In this document: piece by piece, positions 1 through 6,214 of the stretch
Layout of the letters: each line of letters begins with the position of its first letter
Numbering within the stretch: position 1 is the stretch's first letter
Made by a program: the position numbers and the translations under genes
The notes under the pieces: generated by a model
The model's database searches: none
What the model saw: the letters and a program-made list of their open reading frames with translations, nothing else
Told to the model about the DNA's origin: nothing
NCBI GenBank assembly: GCA_001304015.1
Contig: LJUY01000047.1
Span: 1-23,590, forward strand
Source of the DNA: a candidate division Zixibacteria bacterium SM23_81
GTDB taxonomy: Bacteria; SM23-81
DNA length: 23,590 nucleotides
Reading direction: 5' to 3'

Positions 1-186
1 TTCCTGGTTGGTGATAATTATGACGGTGGCGTAATGGATCTTGGCGCAGGTATTTTCTATCACATGACCGGAAATTTCGGATTCAGTTTATTTGGTAAAT
101 ACGGGATAATCTGGTCAAGTACAGATAATATAGATAGTCAAAACCGAATATTGATTGGAATTGGGATATCAAATTTTATTCTATGA
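1..186 (+). CDS. C-terminal fragment of a probable outer-membrane beta-barrel protein
   Basis: The first frame is open from base 1 to a TGA at 184-186, giving the last 61 residues of a protein whose start lies outside the window. Hydrophobic and polar residues alternate (for example GAGIFYHM, FGFSLFGKYG, RILIGIGISNFIL) with short polar turns between, as in membrane beta-strands, and the chain ends in a strand rich in aromatic and aliphatic residues. This is typical of outer-membrane barrels, but the family cannot be named from this piece. An attC-like site follows after about 17 bases in the same orientation, so the gene may be the cargo of an integron cassette. Being a barrel is an inference from pattern only. 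Confidence 0.45.
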   Translation, partial: FLVGDNYDGGVMDLGAGIFYHMTGNFGFSLFGKYGIIWSSTDNIDSQNRILIGIGISNFIL

Positions 187-202
187 TAAGAATCACCATC
201 TC

Positions 203-300
203 ATAAGCGGATCAACTCGGACCCAGCCACGCAGGGTTTGAATGTGCTACTTGGAAATATTTTGTGCGTGGCAGCGCCGCTGATGCCCCAGCCGTTGGCG
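203..300 (+). other. attC-like recombination site (degenerate), attC-0
   Basis: Two nested inverted arms are visible: GCCACGCA (226-233) with TGCGTGGC (265-272), and AGCGG (206-210) with CCGCT (277-281). The right half (280-300), from CTGATGCCC to GTTGGCG, matches the right half of the clearer site at 1823-1843 at 16 of 21 positions. The R' core box is GTTGGCG at 294-300. The left core box is poor (CATAAGC rather than a box ending in AAC), so the site may be decayed. Its position just after a stop codon and its orientation agree with an integron cassette end. Confidence 0.5.
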
Positions 301-1837
301 ATTACCAGCATTTTAATTTTGGACACCAGTAAAGAAAGGATCAATTAAATGGTACTAAACTATATATGGATCGCATTCTTCCTGATCGCATTTCTCGTAG
401 CATCAATCAAACTCATATTTTTAGGTGATGCCGAAGTCTTTCCCAGAATTATTGAAATGACCTTTGACATGGCCAAAACCGGGTTTGAGCTCTCAATTTA
501 TCTTACCGGTATCATGGCCTTTTGGCTGGGAATAATGAGAATCGGTGAAAAGGGCGGCATCATTCGCGTTTTTAGCCGGCTGGTTGGTCCCTTCTTTTCC
601 CGTTTATTTCCTGAAATTCCTAAAGACCACCCCGCTACCAGCTCTATGATCATGAACTTCTCCGCCAATATGTTGGGTTTGGACAACGCCGCTACGCCTC
701 TGGGACTAAAAACCATGAAGGAGATGCAGGAAATCAATCCTAAGAAAGACACCGCTTCAAACTCCCAGATAATGTTTCTGGTGTTAAATACTTCCGGTTT
801 AAGCATCATTCCTTTAACAATTTTAATAGATCGCTCGGTCGTCGGTGCCACCAATCCCACCGATGTTTTTATTCCCATTATGTTAGCGACCTTTTTTAGC
901 ACTTTAGCCGGTTTAATTGCAGTTTCTATCTATCAGAAAATAAACCTCTTCGACAAGGTGATACTCTCCTATTTGGGTGGAATTACTCTGTTCATGACTG
1001 GAGTCATCGTGTATTTTTCTCTCATCCCCCAGGAACAAATTGCTGAAACATCAAATGTTGCCAGCACATTTATCATTTTTACTGTCATTATCAGTTTCGT
1101 GTTTTTAGCTATGATCAAAAAAGTAAATATTTACGAAGCCTTTATCGATGGCGCCAAAGAAGGTTTTGGGATTGCGATAAAAATAATTCCTTACTTAGTG
1201 GCAATTTTAGTGGCAATTGGTGTCTTCCGCGCGTCCGGAGCAATGGATTATGTGGTAAAAATCATCTCATCTTCCATTTCCTTTTTCGGCATCAATGCTG
1301 ATTTTGTGGAAGCACTGCCAACTGCCTTAATGAAACCTCTCAGCGGTAGCGCCGCCCGGGGAATGAACCTGGAAATCATGAAAACCTACGGACCGGATGC
1401 TTTTGTCGGCAGACTTTCCAGCATTTTCCGAGGTGCGACCGAAACAACCTTCTATATCATTGCCGTATACTTCGGGTCGGTTAATATTAAAAAAACCCGC
1501 TATGCCGTAACCGCCGGATTAATAGCGGACGCTGCCGGGATAATTGCCGGAATTTTTATTGGCTATTTGTTTTTTCACTAAATGAAAGAATATCTTTTCT
1601 TTTTCTTTTCTTTTTCTAAAGGGACTCAATCACTGTTCCCAGTGTGACACCTTTCCTTGTCAGCGCCTCGTGGATTGGTCTAGGCAGAATGAATCTTACG
1701 GTAAAGCACCTCAGTGGCTGAGGAAGATGCGTGAAAGTTCTGAGAGTTGAGGTCCTTGTATGCTACTGCCTAACAAGCGCATTCAGACGACGGCGGTCAA
1801 AACAAACCCCGCCTCGCCGCAACTGATGCGCAAGGCG
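295..1837 (+). mobile_element. Putative integron gene cassette carrying the spmAB-like gene
   Basis: The segment runs from the predicted cleavage point inside the R' box of the attC-like site at 203-300 to that of the site at 1768-1843. It has one gene in the orientation expected for a cassette. Bases 1582-1767 hold no gene; they start with a pyrimidine-rich run and otherwise show nothing I recognise. Both limits depend on the two attC calls, and the left one is weak. The A+T-rich composition differs from the next segment. Confidence 0.4.
349..1581 (+). CDS. Fused SpmA/SpmB-like nucleoside-recognition (Gate) domain membrane protein
   Basis: This 410-residue integral membrane protein corresponds to SpmA (residues about 1-200) joined to SpmB (about 210-410), the two spore-maturation proteins of Bacillus; fused forms occur in non-sporulating bacteria. 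Family hallmarks are visible in both halves: NFSANMLGLDNAATPLGLK in the first, and MKPLSGSAARGM followed by GPDAFVGRLSS and GATETTFYIIAVYFGSV in the second. Several hydrophobic segments lie between. Gate-domain proteins are thought to move nucleosides or other small solutes, but the substrate of this type is unknown. The ATG at 349 has AAAGGA 8 bases upstream. The gene is A+T-richer than the purine cluster and sits between two attC-like sites, so it may be cassette cargo or simply a flanking chromosomal gene. Confidence 0.88.
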   Translation: MVLNYIWIAFFLIAFLVASIKLIFLGDAEVFPRIIEMTFDMAKTGFELSIYLTGIMAFWLGIMRIGEKGGIIRVFSRLVGPFFSRLFPEIPKDHPATSSMIMNFSANMLGLDNAATPLGLKTMKEMQEINPKKDTASNSQIMFLVLNTSGLSIIPLTILIDRSVVGATNPTDVFIPIMLATFFSTLAGLIAVSIYQKINLFDKVILSYLGGITLFMTGVIVYFSLIPQEQIAETSNVASTFIIFTVIISFVFLAMIKKVNIYEAFIDGAKEGFGIAIKIIPYLVAILVAIGVFRASGAMDYVVKIISSSISFFGINADFVEALPTALMKPLSGSAARGMNLEIMKTYGPDAFVGRLSSIFRGATETTFYIIAVYFGSVNIKKTRYAVTAGLIADAAGIIAGIFIGYLFFH

Positions 1838-1843
1838 TTAGCC
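1768..1843 (+). other. attC recombination site, attC-1
   Basis: The site has the full attC order. R'' is GCCTAAC (1768-1774), followed by AA and L'' GCGCATTCAG (1777-1786). After a 36-base variable part come L' CTGATGCGC (1823-1831) and R' GTTAGCC (1837-1843). L'' pairs with L' over nine bases once a single T is looped out, which is the extrahelical base expected in a folded attC strand. Integrase would cut between G1837 and T1838. The length of 76 bases is within the usual range. Confidence 0.78.
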
Positions 1844-3051
1844 GAAGATAAGGAGGAACCTTACATGAGCAGAAGAAAGACCACATTAACACTGTTCGTG
1901 CTGATCACGCTCTTGGCGGCGTGCAGTGACATTCCGGCCTCAGAAGAAAAGAGGAAGGAGACGCTACTCAAGGGATTTCCGGAAGCGTCCCTTACGATCT
2001 TTCCCGTGACGCATAGTAAGATCACGGGACCGGTGGACAAGTCACCTGAGTATCGCAAGTTTGCCGATGCCTTGGAGCGCGCGTTCCGTGAGGAGGCGCG
2101 TGAGACTGCTGGCATCCTAGGGCTCCTGTTGGAAGAGAAAGGCTATGACAGGTTCGAGATGACGGATACAGAGTTTCGGTTCCCTGAGGGAAAGGCCGCG
2201 CGCAAAGAGAGAGCGGCCGCCTTCGGCAAGTTCGTCAGTGAGCTGAACTTGATGACCGACTACGCGCTGTGTGCTGAGTTCACCCTCCACATCGAGAAAA
2301 GCTACCAGGAAGTATACTGGGTGATGGTGGACGCAAAGGGAGGCATCGTGTGGGAAGATAGCCAGGGGCCGGATGATCCTGACTTCTTGGTAGAGAATGA
2401 GCTAGCGGGTTGTGAGCTGGTATGCAGACGCCTGACGCCGGTCATGGGTTTGGACAAGTTGCCCAAGAAGGAACTGTCCGAGGACAAGAAAGAGGCGCTT
2501 CGAGAGATCAGGGCGAAAAAGCCGCCGAGCCGGTCTGAGTTCGAGGCAATCGAGAACCGGCTGGAAACGATGAAGAAAGCCAGGGGCACCGCTCGGGTGC
2601 TGATCCGCCCCACTCGGGTAGATGGCGATCACACAGAGCCGAAGCGGGCAGCACATTTGGCCGAGCTGATCAATGAAGCCGGACTCTGGCTAGCCACTGT
2701 GGCGCAAACGGGTCCGGTTCTGGAGGGTTATGGCTGGCCAGACGAGTCGGTGGTCCTCTGGTTGTTCGCTCGCGCCGCAAGGGAACATGCGCAGCAACAC
2801 CCCGCCGACAGCGACTACGTTCTGTTTGCCGACTACTGGCTGAATCCACACGGGGAGGTATGGGCTGTGCATTTTGTGGTTCTTGACCGCGCCGGCGAGT
2901 GGGTGATCGTTGATCTCCAGAATTCGCATCAGAAGGACTTCCAACGGATCAGCCCCAAGACCCTGGCGGACTGCGACCGTCTCGTGTTGGAGCGACTCAA
3001 GGAATACTTACGCTAACAAGCTCTTGCAGCAGGACGCGCTGAAGCGCGCCG
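1838..3051 (+). mobile_element. Integron gene cassette carrying a lipoprotein gene
   Basis: The segment is bounded by the predicted cleavage points of attC-1 and attC-2 and carries a single gene. It starts 27 bases into the cassette, and its stop codon lies inside the R'' box of attC-2, both usual in cassettes. The 5' end of the cassette (TTAGCC) is complementary to the R'' box at its own 3' end (GCTAAC), as expected of an element that closes into a circle. No integrase gene is present in this window. Confidence 0.65.
1865..3016 (+). CDS. Lipoprotein of unknown function (cassette cargo)
   Basis: The 383-residue product starts with a lipoprotein signal peptide: basic MSRRK, a hydrophobic stretch, then the lipobox LLAAC with Cys20 as the lipid-modified residue, so it should be exported and membrane-anchored. 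The ATG at 1865 is preferred over an in-frame ATG at 1760 because AAGGAGG lies 7 bases upstream and only this start puts the signal peptide at the N terminus. The earlier start would also read through the attC site. The mature part is mostly soluble and charged. Residues about 75-180 and 230-380 look like two related halves, each with a segment resembling W-V-M/H-V-V-D near its end, but I recognise no family. The stop codon TAA (3014-3016) lies within the R'' box of the following attC. It is G+C-richer than the preceding gene, suggesting a different source. Confidence 0.8.
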   Translation: MSRRKTTLTLFVLITLLAACSDIPASEEKRKETLLKGFPEASLTIFPVTHSKITGPVDKSPEYRKFADALERAFREEARETAGILGLLLEEKGYDRFEMTDTEFRFPEGKAARKERAAAFGKFVSELNLMTDYALCAEFTLHIEKSYQEVYWVMVDAKGGIVWEDSQGPDDPDFLVENELAGCELVCRRLTPVMGLDKLPKKELSEDKKEALREIRAKKPPSRSEFEAIENRLETMKKARGTARVLIRPTRVDGDHTEPKRAAHLAELINEAGLWLATVAQTGPVLEGYGWPDESVVLWLFARAAREHAQQHPADSDYVLFADYWLNPHGEVWAVHFVVLDRAGEWVIVDLQNSHQKDFQRISPKTLADCDRLVLERLKEYLR

Positions 3052-3057
3052 TTAGCT
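3011..3057 (+). other. Short attC recombination site, attC-2
   Basis: R'' GCTAAC (3012-3017) and R' GTTAGC (3051-3056) are perfect complements. L'' GCTCTTGCAG (3020-3029) pairs with L' CTGAAGCGC (3039-3047) at eight of nine positions once one G is looped out, at the same place as the looped base in attC-1. The terminal loop is only about nine bases, making this 47-base site shorter than typical attC sites. The start TAACAAGC and the TTAGC end are shared with attC-1. A further GCTAAC (3055-3060) and GTTAG (3085-3089) pair just downstream may be the remnant of another site. Confidence 0.65.
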
Positions 3058-3100
3058 AACGCATAGGTTCAGCTGGTCGTTCCAGTTAGAGGACAACCGG

Positions 3101-3126
3101 GCCGTCGGGAGAGGGCACCCGACGGC
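3101..3126. other. Perfect 9-bp hairpin after the cassette array
   Basis: GCCGTCGGG (3101-3109) and CCCGACGGC (3118-3126) form a perfect nine-base stem with an eight-base loop. No T-run follows on either strand, so it is not a standard intrinsic terminator. It marks the passage from the cassette array to the purine cluster. Confidence 0.5.
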
Positions 3127-3140
3127 ACCTACGAAATGAC

Positions 3141-3315
3141 GGAAGCAAGATGCTGGATGCTGGTTTATGGTTTTTGAAGCTTGTATGGATGCTGGAAGCC
3201 AGAAGCTGGAGGCTGGAATACGACCGTCTTTTGGAGATTCCCGCATTCAAGCTTCTAGCATCAAGCATTTAGTTTCCAAACTAGCATCTACAACTTCAAA
3301 CCAGCTTCCAAAATC
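3141..3315. repeat. Low-complexity repeat island built on the words GATGCTGG and GAAGCTTG
   Basis: The stretch repeats short words: ATGCTGG at about 3150-3163 and 3189-3195, AAGCTGG at 3204-3210, GAAGCTTG at 3176-3183. Their reverse complements lie in the right half (CAAGCTTC at 3248-3255, AGCATC near 3257-3262 and 3283-3288, CCAGCTTCC at 3301-3309). The two halves form an imperfect inverted repeat. No coding region is evident here. It occupies the leader region of the purine cluster. Confidence 0.55.
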
Positions 3316-3358
3316 ACAATACTGACGAGTGTCCATTAACCTTTCCAGCGAGCAACGA

Positions 3359-3871
3359 ATGATAGATGAAAAGTTCAAACAGATCATTCAGTCCAAAACC
3401 GGCTGTGCCGTGGTGCTGGCCGGCTCAGATAGCGATCGGGCTCATGTTGACAGGATCGTCGCATCGCTGAAGGCATTTGATATTCCCCACCGGGTCAGAA
3501 TTTGTTCCGCCCACAAACAGCCCGTCGAGCTCATGAATCTTATCGAGGAGTACAACGCCATTGGCGGATCCGTCGCTTTTATCGCCGTGGCCAGTGGCAC
3601 AGATGCCTTGTCGGGAATCCTGTCCTTTCACGCCCTGGGGCCGGTGATCAGTTGTCCGCCGGATGGGCCCAATGAGAGCTGTCTGACCAACCCCCCGGGG
3701 AGCTCCAACGCGTACATCGAAAGACCGGAGAATGTGGGAAAATTCATCGCCCAGATCTACGCAGGTATAAATCCTACCTTCCGAAGGCACTTAGAGCAAA
3801 TAAAGGCACAAAAGCTCCACAAGTTACGCAAGACGGATGCAGATCTGAGGGCGAAAAGCAAGGGCACCTGA
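3359..3871 (+). CDS. purE: PurE, class II-type AIR carboxylase
   Basis: PurE makes carboxyaminoimidazole ribonucleotide (CAIR) in purine synthesis. The nucleotide-binding motif GSDSD is followed by SAHKQP. The Lys in SAHK, the segment VAFIAVASGTDALSG and the phrase PVISCPP match the CO2-using class II enzymes (the AIR-carboxylase half of animal PAICS and Treponema PurE). Class I enzymes instead have SAHR and GAGGAAHLPG and use N5-CAIR from PurK. Class II enzymes do not need PurK, and no purK is seen here. The C-terminal segment KFIAQIYAGIN also resembles PAICS. I use the ATG at 3359 (170 residues). A GTG at 3329 would add ten residues, and neither start has a clear ribosome-binding site. The gene opens the purine cluster and stops two bases before purO. 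The family is secure; class II is an inference from motifs. Confidence 0.88.
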   Translation: MIDEKFKQIIQSKTGCAVVLAGSDSDRAHVDRIVASLKAFDIPHRVRICSAHKQPVELMNLIEEYNAIGGSVAFIAVASGTDALSGILSFHALGPVISCPPDGPNESCLTNPPGSSNAYIERPENVGKFIAQIYAGINPTFRRHLEQIKAQKLHKLRKTDADLRAKSKGT

Positions 3872-3873
3872 GC

Positions 3874-4656
3874 ATGTCCTCACGGGGTTTGGAAGCTCTG
3901 GCGGGAATGGAGTATCCCGGCCGGGTCATCATCATGGGGAGAGATCCCAGCGGCGATCACGGCGTGGTGGTTTATGCCATAACGGGCAGAAGCCCCTCCA
4001 GTCAGGCTCGGAGACTGATCTACGATGGTCAAGAGACGGTGAGAAGCCAGGGCACCGATCCGGAGGGAATTAAAGAGGGAAACGAGCGGCTTCTCATCTA
4101 CAACTGCATCAGGAAATTCCCTGACGGTCTGGCCGTCAGCAACGGCACCCAGACTGACCTCATCTTGGAGACCATAGAGGATCTCAGGGACCGAGGGCTC
4201 CATCTCGCCCCTACGGAGATCCTGCAGCGAGCCTTCGCTCGGCCCCATGTGATGGCGGGAATCGACCTGACCAGCTACGAGCCCGACGAGCCGACATTCA
4301 CCACCAGGATCAGCGGGTGTCTGATGAACGGCGCCGCCCTGAGTATGGCGAAGCGTGCACCGGATGGCACGACTGAGAGGGAATACTTCGAAGTTCCCCT
4401 GAGTCCAGGAGAGGGTAAACTCATAACCACCTACGCTGGAGCCAACGTGGATCCTTTGCCCTCGTTCCGAGGCGAACCGCTCAGCGTCCAACTTGAAGGG
4501 CGAAGTGCCGAAGAACAGGCAGAGGCTATCTATAACTGTTTGGCTCCCAAGGATCCGCAAAAGGACTTCCGTGTCGCAGTGGCCGTCGCCTTCTCTCATC
4601 TGAGGACTTCGCAGATGGAGGTGTCGATCATCAACAGGCATGCGGGGGAAGGCTGA
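3874..4656 (+). CDS. purO: PurO, archaeal-type IMP cyclohydrolase
   Basis: PurO closes the ring of FAICAR to give IMP, the last step of purine synthesis. It is the archaeal-type enzyme, unrelated to the N-terminal domain of bacterial PurH, and is also found in some bacteria. The 260 residues start with the family pattern YPGRVIIMGRDPSG, followed by VVVYAITGRSPSSQARR. Further along are LLIYNCIR and SNGTQTD, then the late FTTRISGCL. Length is near the usual PurO size. The ATG at 3874 lies two bases after the purE stop, so translation is probably coupled. The gene directly downstream supplies AICAR transformylase, so the pair does the work of bifunctional PurH. A long open frame on the opposite strand (3880-4641) is a shadow of this gene. 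Confidence 0.9.
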   Translation: MSSRGLEALAGMEYPGRVIIMGRDPSGDHGVVVYAITGRSPSSQARRLIYDGQETVRSQGTDPEGIKEGNERLLIYNCIRKFPDGLAVSNGTQTDLILETIEDLRDRGLHLAPTEILQRAFARPHVMAGIDLTSYEPDEPTFTTRISGCLMNGAALSMAKRAPDGTTEREYFEVPLSPGEGKLITTYAGANVDPLPSFRGEPLSVQLEGRSAEEQAEAIYNCLAPKDPQKDFRVAVAVAFSHLRTSQMEVSIINRHAGEG

Positions 4657-4657
4657 G

Positions 4658-5842
4658 ATGAGAGGAACGGACGTTACGAATATGAAAAGGGCCTATCGTA
4701 CGTCTGTGGAGGGCGAGTTTCCCCAGGAGCTGCGCATCAATCTGCAAAAGGAACTTGACCTGCGATACGGCGAAAATCCGAACCAGCCAGGTGCCCTGTA
4801 CAGATTCCAGGAAACTTCCCTAGCGGTGCTCACCGACATCCGTCTGGCCAAATCCGGAAAGGGAGGGCTCTCGGCCACCAACCTGATGGACGTATGCCGA
4901 GCCTTGGGGATCCTGAAGTTCTTTCCAAAGCCCGCCGTGGCGGTGATGAAACACGCCTCGCCATCCGGCTTTGCCACGCAGCATGGGGGCAGCAGTCTGG
5001 CTCAAATCTACCAGCTGGCCAGAGATGTGGACGCCCGCAGCGCTTTCGGCTCCGTCGTGGTCACCAATAGACCTGTGGATAAAGCAACCGCCCAGGCCAT
5101 CATGTCTTCTTTCGTGGAAGCAGTGGCGGCTCCCGACTTCGAAGAGGGCGCCATGGAGATTTTCGGTCGCAAAAAGGACATCCGGGCCATCCTGTTCTCC
5201 AATCTCGACAAACTACCTAAATTCAAGGGGGACGACGTCACGGGCTGGTATGATCTCAAGGTCTTGCCGACGGGGAGGCTTGTCGTCCAGGCTCCCTACC
5301 TGAGCAGCATCAGGGGACCACGGGATTTGATCTGTGATCCCCTGGTGAGAACAGACCAGGAGAGCTACGTGGTCCAGCGAGATCCGACGCCAACTGAGTT
5401 GGTGGATTTGCTCACGGCCTGGTATGTCAACATCGGGGTCAGCAGCAACAGCGTCGTCTTCGTGAAAGACGGCGTGACCGTAGGCATCGGCTCGGGCCAG
5501 CGAGAGAGGGTGGGTGCGGTGGAGGAGGCCATCTCCCGGTCCTATCAGAAGGCCCTGGATCGAAAGAGAGTCGCACAGAAAGCCGAGAGCTTCTCCTGGG
5601 CGCCCGCAGACATGAGCTGGGAGCAGATGAAAGCGGAGCTGAAAGCAAAGCCCCTGGAGGGATCGGCCATGTCCTCCGATGGCTTTTTCCCCTTTCGCGA
5701 TTCCATCGACACGGCCGCGAGGGAGGGCGTCACGGCGATCGTTCAGCCAGGCGGTTCGCGGCGAGACCATGAGATTATCCAAGCGGTGAACGAACATAAG
5801 ATGGCTATGGCTTTTACGTTGGAAAGATGCTTCGCACATTAG
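4658..5842 (+). CDS. purH: Stand-alone AICAR transformylase (PurH C-terminal domain)
   Basis: This 394-residue protein matches the transformylase domain of PurH/ATIC, which transfers a formyl group from 10-formyl-THF to AICAR. The N-terminal IMP-cyclohydrolase domain is absent, not truncated: the frame starts just before the domain's opening motif RYGENPNQPGALY. The catalytic Lys-His pair is in AVMKHASPSGF, followed by DARSAFGSVVV, SSNSVVFVKDG with GIGSGQRERV, and the closing SDGFFPFRDSID and AIVQPGGSRRD. The last block, usually MVFTGMRHFRH, is changed here to MAFTLERCFAH. The ATG at 4658 follows the purO stop by one base and has GGGGGAAGG upstream; an in-frame ATG at 4640 would overlap purO. 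Together with PurO it completes IMP synthesis. The stand-alone domain is sometimes called PurV. Confidence 0.9.
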   Translation: MRGTDVTNMKRAYRTSVEGEFPQELRINLQKELDLRYGENPNQPGALYRFQETSLAVLTDIRLAKSGKGGLSATNLMDVCRALGILKFFPKPAVAVMKHASPSGFATQHGGSSLAQIYQLARDVDARSAFGSVVVTNRPVDKATAQAIMSSFVEAVAAPDFEEGAMEIFGRKKDIRAILFSNLDKLPKFKGDDVTGWYDLKVLPTGRLVVQAPYLSSIRGPRDLICDPLVRTDQESYVVQRDPTPTELVDLLTAWYVNIGVSSNSVVFVKDGVTVGIGSGQRERVGAVEEAISRSYQKALDRKRVAQKAESFSWAPADMSWEQMKAELKAKPLEGSAMSSDGFFPFRDSIDTAAREGVTAIVQPGGSRRDHEIIQAVNEHKMAMAFTLERCFAH

Positions 5843-5850
5843 CTGAAGTA

Positions 5851-6190
5851 ATCGTGAATTGTGGATCGAGATTCGAGAATCGAGACTCGAGATTCGTGAA
5901 AGACATAGGGGCAATGGCAGTCCCAATAGCAGTAAGCAGTAGGCAGTAAGCAGCTTTTCATGCAACACGCAAAACGGATTCCGAGTCTTGAATCTCGGTT
6001 CTTTACGGATCCCGGACCCCGGTTCCCTGTATTTTTCACCATCCAAGATCGAGGATCAGAGACCTCAACTCTCTTAACTATAATCCATGATCCAGTATTG
6101 GTCTTTTTACCAGTCTTCAGTCTCTGTTTTTTCACGAATCTCGAATCTCGAGTCTCGGCTTTTCAAGGATCAATCGAATTTCACGAATAA
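5851..6190. repeat. Inverted-repeat island with GAGATTCGAG words and a 7-base tandem repeat
   Basis: This fills the gap between the AICAR transformylase gene and guaB. Left words around 5864-5900 (GAGACTCGAGATTCG and GAGATTCGTGAA) recur as their reverse complement at 6131-6158, with one extra nine-base unit there. Outer words ATCGTGAATT (5851-5860) and its near complement at 6177-6189 extend the symmetry. At 5929-5953 lies a 7-base tandem repeat, GCAGTAA/GCAGTAG. No credible gene or riboswitch is visible. The TATAAT at 6079-6084 has no convincing -35 box. Confidence 0.65.
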
Positions 6191-6214
6191 TTTGGATTAG
6201 GAGCAGGTAAAACA

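Noticed and set aside
1-1840. Assembly chimera as the cause of the composition change near 1.6-1.8 kb
   Set aside because: It cannot be excluded from sequence alone, but the attC sites give a biological reason for the mosaic; read coverage would decide.
1760-1864. Longer N terminus for the lipoprotein starting at 1760
   Set aside because: It would translate the attC site and bury the signal peptide; the ATG at 1865 has a strong ribosome-binding site and a proper lipobox.
3880-4641. Long open frame (253 codons) on the minus strand
   Set aside because: It is an exact antisense shadow of purO, and its product is rich in His, Arg and Ser with no recognisable motif.
5213-6046. Minus-strand open frame of 277 codons
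   Set aside because: It overlaps the conserved end of the AICAR transformylase gene and the repeat island, and its sequence shows no domain.
5843-6214. Purine or other riboswitch before guaB
   Set aside because: I could not find a conserved purine-riboswitch core, and the stretch is explained by inverted and tandem word repeats. A covariance search would settle it.
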